Assembly: GCF_001295265.1 (NCBI RefSeq)
Contig: NZ_LJOD01000001.1
Location: 248,001-312,000, forward strand
Origin: Chryseobacterium indologenes
Lineage (GTDB): Bacteria; Bacteroidota; Bacteroidia; Flavobacteriales; Weeksellaceae
Reading direction: 5' to 3'
DNA length: 64,000 bases
Made by a program: the position numbers and the translations under genes. Below the pieces are notes generated by a model. It worked only from the letters and a program-made list of their open reading frames with translations, was not told the origin of the DNA and did no database searches. This document shows, piece by piece, positions 61,000-64,000 of the stretch; the first letter of the stretch is position 1, and the number at the start of each line of letters is the position of its first letter.

Positions 61000-63900
61000 T
61001 TATTTGAAGTATTCAACACCGTTTTTGAATATATTGTGATAATTCGCGGCAGGAATATTTTTCATGAGGCCTTCTGCAAAACGTTCAGGATGTCCCATTC
61101 TTCCGTAGATCTTTCCACATGGACTGGTGATTCCTTCAATTCCGAACAGTGAATTGTTCGGGTTGAACGGCATTCCGTGGGCAATATTTCCGTCTAAATC
61201 GATATATTGTGTTGCAATCTGTCCGTTTTCATAAAGCTTTTTAATTTCTTCTTCTGAAGCCATGAAACGTCCTTCACCGTGGGAAATCGGAATGGTAAAC
61301 TCCTGATCTTTCATTCCTTTTAACCATGGGCTTTCATCATTTACCACTCTTACCGTCACCATCTGAGAAATATGTCTTCTGATAGCGTTATGGGCCAATG
61401 TTGGGGAGTTCTCATCCAGATCTTTAATTCTTCCGTAAGGCAGCAGTCCTGATTTTACCAACGCCTGGAATCCGTTACAGATCCCGATGATCATTCCGTC
61501 TCTGTCCAATAGTTCATGAACGGCATTTTTCATCTTTTCGTTTTTCAGAACATTGACGATGAATTTCGCGGAACCATCCGGTTCATCACCTGCTGAGAAT
61601 CCTCCCGAGAATGCTAAAATCTGAGAGGTCCTGATCTCTTCTACCCAGGCATCAATGCTTTCATCCAATAATTGGTGACTGATATTGATCAAAGGTAAAC
61701 TGCTTACTACAGCACCTTCTTTCTGGAATGCATTCAGCGTATCATACTCACAATTGGTTCCCGGGAATACAGGAGCGAATACTTTCGGCTGTGCAATTCC
61801 GTGTTTTTTGATGATGATATTTCTTGGATTGACTGAGTTTGATTTTTCATCAATTTCAACCGTTATTTTTTCTTTTTCAACCGTTGGGAAAAGGTTTTCG
61901 AATGTACCGGTATAGGCTGATTCGAGATCTGAAATTTGAAACTTGAAATGGTTGATGGTTACAACTTCATCCGCAACTACTTTTCCAATCATCTGAAGAT
62001 TTACAGCGCTTAGCTCTTCTTTAGCTTCAATAATTAAGCTACCGATATTTTTAGCTAGCAGGGTGTTTTCATCAACATTGATTTCAGCACCTAATCTGTT
62101 TCCGAAACTCATTTTAGCCAGTGCTACTGCTACACCTCCATCTTTCACTGTTTTTACAGAGGCAATTTTTCCTGACTTAATATTTTCAAAGATGAATTCA
62201 TAGACATCTTTTAAGGCAGCATAGTCCGGAAGGCCGCTTTCCTGAGCCACATGATTGAAGAAATAGATTCTGTTTCCTGCTGCTTTAAATTCCGGAGAAA
62301 TGATATTTTGCTTTTCTCCGTTAGCGCATGCGAAAGAGATCAATGTTGGCGGCACGTTCAGATCCTGATAGGTTCCGCTCATGGAGTCTTTTCCTCCGAT
62401 GGCAGCTAAACCAAGATTCATCTGAGCATCGTAGGCTCCTAAAAGGGAAGCTAAAGGTTTACCCCATTTTTCAGGGTTTTGTCCCAGTTTTTCGAAATAT
62501 TCCTGGAAGCTCAGCCTGATATTTTTGTAATCTCCACCCATGGCAACAATCTTTGCAACGCTTTCTACAACTGCATAAGATGCTCCCAGCAATGAGTTCT
62601 GTTTTGAGATTTCAGCATCAAAGCCCCAGCTTGCCAGGGAAACGGTTTTGATATCTTTTGCTCCTAAAACGGGCAGTGTCTGCACACTTCCTTCCATTAA
62701 GGTCTGCTGATATTTTCCGCCTAGAGGCATCGCTACGGTAGTTCCTCCCACTGAAGAGTCGAACATTTCCAATAATCCCTTTTGAGAAGCTACATTTTTG
62801 TCGCTTAGTATATTCAGGAAGTTTTCTTTTGTGAATGCTTTGGTTTCTTCTTTTACTTCTTCAAGATGGGTGATTTTCACTTCCTGAGATTTTGAGCATC
62901 CGTTGGTATCCAGGAATGCTCTTGAAAGATCTACAATTTTATCGCCTTTCCAGAACATCTGCATTCTTCCTGAGTCTGTTACTTTCGCTACTTCTACCGC
63001 TACGATATTTTCAGCTTCACAGAATTTAATGAACTTTTCCTTATCTTTAGGATCTACCACTACAGCCATTCTTTCCTGAGATTCGGAAATAGCAAGCTCC
63101 GTTCCGTTCAGACCTTCATATTTTAAAGGAAGTACATCAAGATTTACCTCAAGTGAATCTGCAATTTCCCCGATGGCTACGGAAACTCCTCCGGCTCCGA
63201 AGTCGTTTGATTTTTTAATCAGTCTTGTCACCTCCGGATTTCTGAACAGTCTCTGGATTTTACGTTCTTCCACTGCATTTCCTTTCTGAACTTCGGAACT
63301 CATGGTATGAATAGAAGTTTCGTCCTGTTCTTTTGAACTTCCGCTGGCACCGCCAACTCCGTCACGTCCTGTTGCTCCTCCTAAAATAATGATGGAATCA
63401 CCATTGGCTGGTTTTTCACGTCTTACCCAGTCTATAGGAACCGCTCCGGTTACAAACCCTACTTCCATTCTTTTGGCTTTGTAGCCTTCATCATAAATTT
63501 CGGAAACCATGGTTGTTGCCAGACCAATCTGGTTACCGTACGATGAATATCCGTTGGCCGCCTGTCTGGTAATGGTTTTCTGAGGTAATTTTCCCGGTAA
63601 GGTTTTGTTTACCGGTTCTAAAACATCTGCTGCCCCTGTCAGCCTCATTGCCTGGAATACAAAAGATCTTCCGGATAACGGATCTCTGATAGCTCCTCCC
63701 AAACAAGTAGATGCTCCTCCGAAAGGTTCAATTTCTGTTGGGTGATTGTGGGTTTCATTTTTGAATAGTAGGTACCAAGGTTCTTTTTTACCGTCGTATT
63801 CTGCTTCAATCTGGATGGTACATGCATTGATCTCATCGGAAATCACAAGATTATCCAGATTACCTGTTTTATGGAAATATTTACCGCATACAGTAGCCAG

Positions 63901-64000
63901 ATCCATTAAGGAAATTGGCTTCAGCTCGCGGCCTAAGAATTTTCTTTTTTCAATATAGTCATTGAAAATGGTTTCCAATGTATGTTTGAACTGCCCTTCA
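61000..64000 (-). CDS. purL: Phosphoribosylformylglycinamidine synthase (5' end beyond window)
   Basis: About 1000 residues of a large single-chain FGAM synthase (about 1230 in full). It converts FGAR plus glutamine to FGAM in purine synthesis. The frame stays open to the right edge, so the N-terminus is outside the window; an in-frame TTG near 63978 is not a real start. Visible: HNHPTEIEPFGGASTCLGG and GGATGRDGVGGASGSS of the ATP-binding synthase halves, and the C-terminal glutaminase with Cys in GICNGFQAL and the His/Glu in RMGHPERF. Intact up to the edge. Confidence 0.96.
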   Translation of the reverse strand, partial: EGQFKHTLETIFNDYIEKRKFLGRELKPISLMDLATVCGKYFHKTGNLDNLVISDEINACTIQIEAEYDGKKEPWYLLFKNETHNHPTEIEPFGGASTCLGGAIRDPLSGRSFVFQAMRLTGAADVLEPVNKTLPGKLPQKTITRQAANGYSSYGNQIGLATTMVSEIYDEGYKAKRMEVGFVTGAVPIDWVRREKPANGDSIIILGGATGRDGVGGASGSSKEQDETSIHTMSSEVQKGNAVEERKIQRLFRNPEVTRLIKKSNDFGAGGVSVAIGEIADSLEVNLDVLPLKYEGLNGTELAISESQERMAVVVDPKDKEKFIKFCEAENIVAVEVAKVTDSGRMQMFWKGDKIVDLSRAFLDTNGCSKSQEVKITHLEEVKEETKAFTKENFLNILSDKNVASQKGLLEMFDSSVGGTTVAMPLGGKYQQTLMEGSVQTLPVLGAKDIKTVSLASWGFDAEISKQNSLLGASYAVVESVAKIVAMGGDYKNIRLSFQEYFEKLGQNPEKWGKPLASLLGAYDAQMNLGLAAIGGKDSMSGTYQDLNVPPTLISFACANGEKQNIISPEFKAAGNRIYFFNHVAQESGLPDYAALKDVYEFIFENIKSGKIASVKTVKDGGVAVALAKMSFGNRLGAEINVDENTLLAKNIGSLIIEAKEELSAVNLQMIGKVVADEVVTINHFKFQISDLESAYTGTFENLFPTVEKEKITVEIDEKSNSVNPRNIIIKKHGIAQPKVFAPVFPGTNCEYDTLNAFQKEGAVVSSLPLINISHQLLDESIDAWVEEIRTSQILAFSGGFSAGDEPDGSAKFIVNVLKNEKMKNAVHELLDRDGMIIGICNGFQALVKSGLLPYGRIKDLDENSPTLAHNAIRRHISQMVTVRVVNDESPWLKGMKDQEFTIPISHGEGRFMASEEEIKKLYENGQIATQYIDLDGNIAHGMPFNPNNSLFGIEGITSPCGKIYGRMGHPERFAEGLMKNIPAANYHNIFKNGVEYFK

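Noticed and set aside
60606..61019. Longer barstar frame overlapping purL
   Set aside because: The extra residues MLNTSNNNTRK are not family-like; ATG 60986 leaves a natural 13-nt gap.

Overview
The window looks like a low-GC chromosome segment from a member of the Bacteroidota, most likely Chryseobacterium or a close relative in the Weeksellaceae. The main support is: type IX secretion (T9SS) C-terminal sorting domains on two proteins; frequent TAnnTTTG -7 promoter boxes with few clear Shine-Dalgarno sequences; a monomeric NADP isocitrate dehydrogenase; a long-form urocanate hydratase; an M4 metallopeptidase with a sorting domain; and many small VOC, SRPBCC and DinB proteins typical of the group. 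I see no rRNA, tRNA, CRISPR array, insertion sequence, phage or integrase gene. Genus assignment is by familiarity of the proteins, not by a search.

Layout. 1-1006 is mostly non-coding, with one candidate 27-residue membrane peptide, two hairpins and a promoter. 1007-3267 is a two-gene, translationally coupled module: a stand-alone AAA+ ATPase, then a fusion of a YggS-type PLP-binding protein with a C-terminal domain carrying HExGH and other FtsH-peptidase (M41)-like motifs. This is the most unusual system in the window. 3341-8843 holds a small lipoprotein, a TPR-like protein, gcvP, a Cys/Lys-rich micro-protein and a tail-anchored J-domain protein. 9116-10390 is an ECF sigma factor operon with two small membrane proteins, followed by a secreted S9 peptidase (10565-12571).

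From about 12.7 to 24.3 kb every gene is on the minus strand. This block carries DoxX, three SRPBCC proteins, an SDR, six VOC-type genes, an alpha/beta hydrolase, two DinB proteins, a helix-hairpin-helix protein, a Crp/Fnr regulator, a DUF763 protein ending in a beta-clamp-binding motif, and thiol peroxidase. It reads as a stress and small-molecule detoxification neighbourhood with local duplications.

24.4-35.8 kb holds two secreted proteins, isocitrate dehydrogenase, an aldo/keto reductase with an AraC regulator, a CNNM/CBS transporter-like protein, a GNAT, a metallo-beta-lactamase-fold protein and an S41 peptidase. 35.8-39.8 kb holds the T9SS M4 peptidase, an unusual non-coding stretch with three related promoter-like boxes and terminators, and a second ECF sigma operon. 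39.9-49.4 kb holds an NADP-GAPDH-like dehydrogenase, a secreted thiol peroxidase, a TonB-plug-like mini-protein, hutU with a Crp/Fnr gene, a 2-hydroxyacid dehydrogenase and pcm. 49.5-64.0 kb carries housekeeping genes (3-hydroxybutyryl-CoA dehydrogenase, pheT, dnaN, dgkA-like, purL running off the edge) plus two polytopic glycosyltransferase-like proteins, a barstar-like protein and a frameshifted gene remnant.

Several starts were moved inward from the longest open frame. The reasons were that the frame opened at TTG, that a TAnnTTTG box lies inside it, or that a signal peptide or domain begins at an internal ATG.
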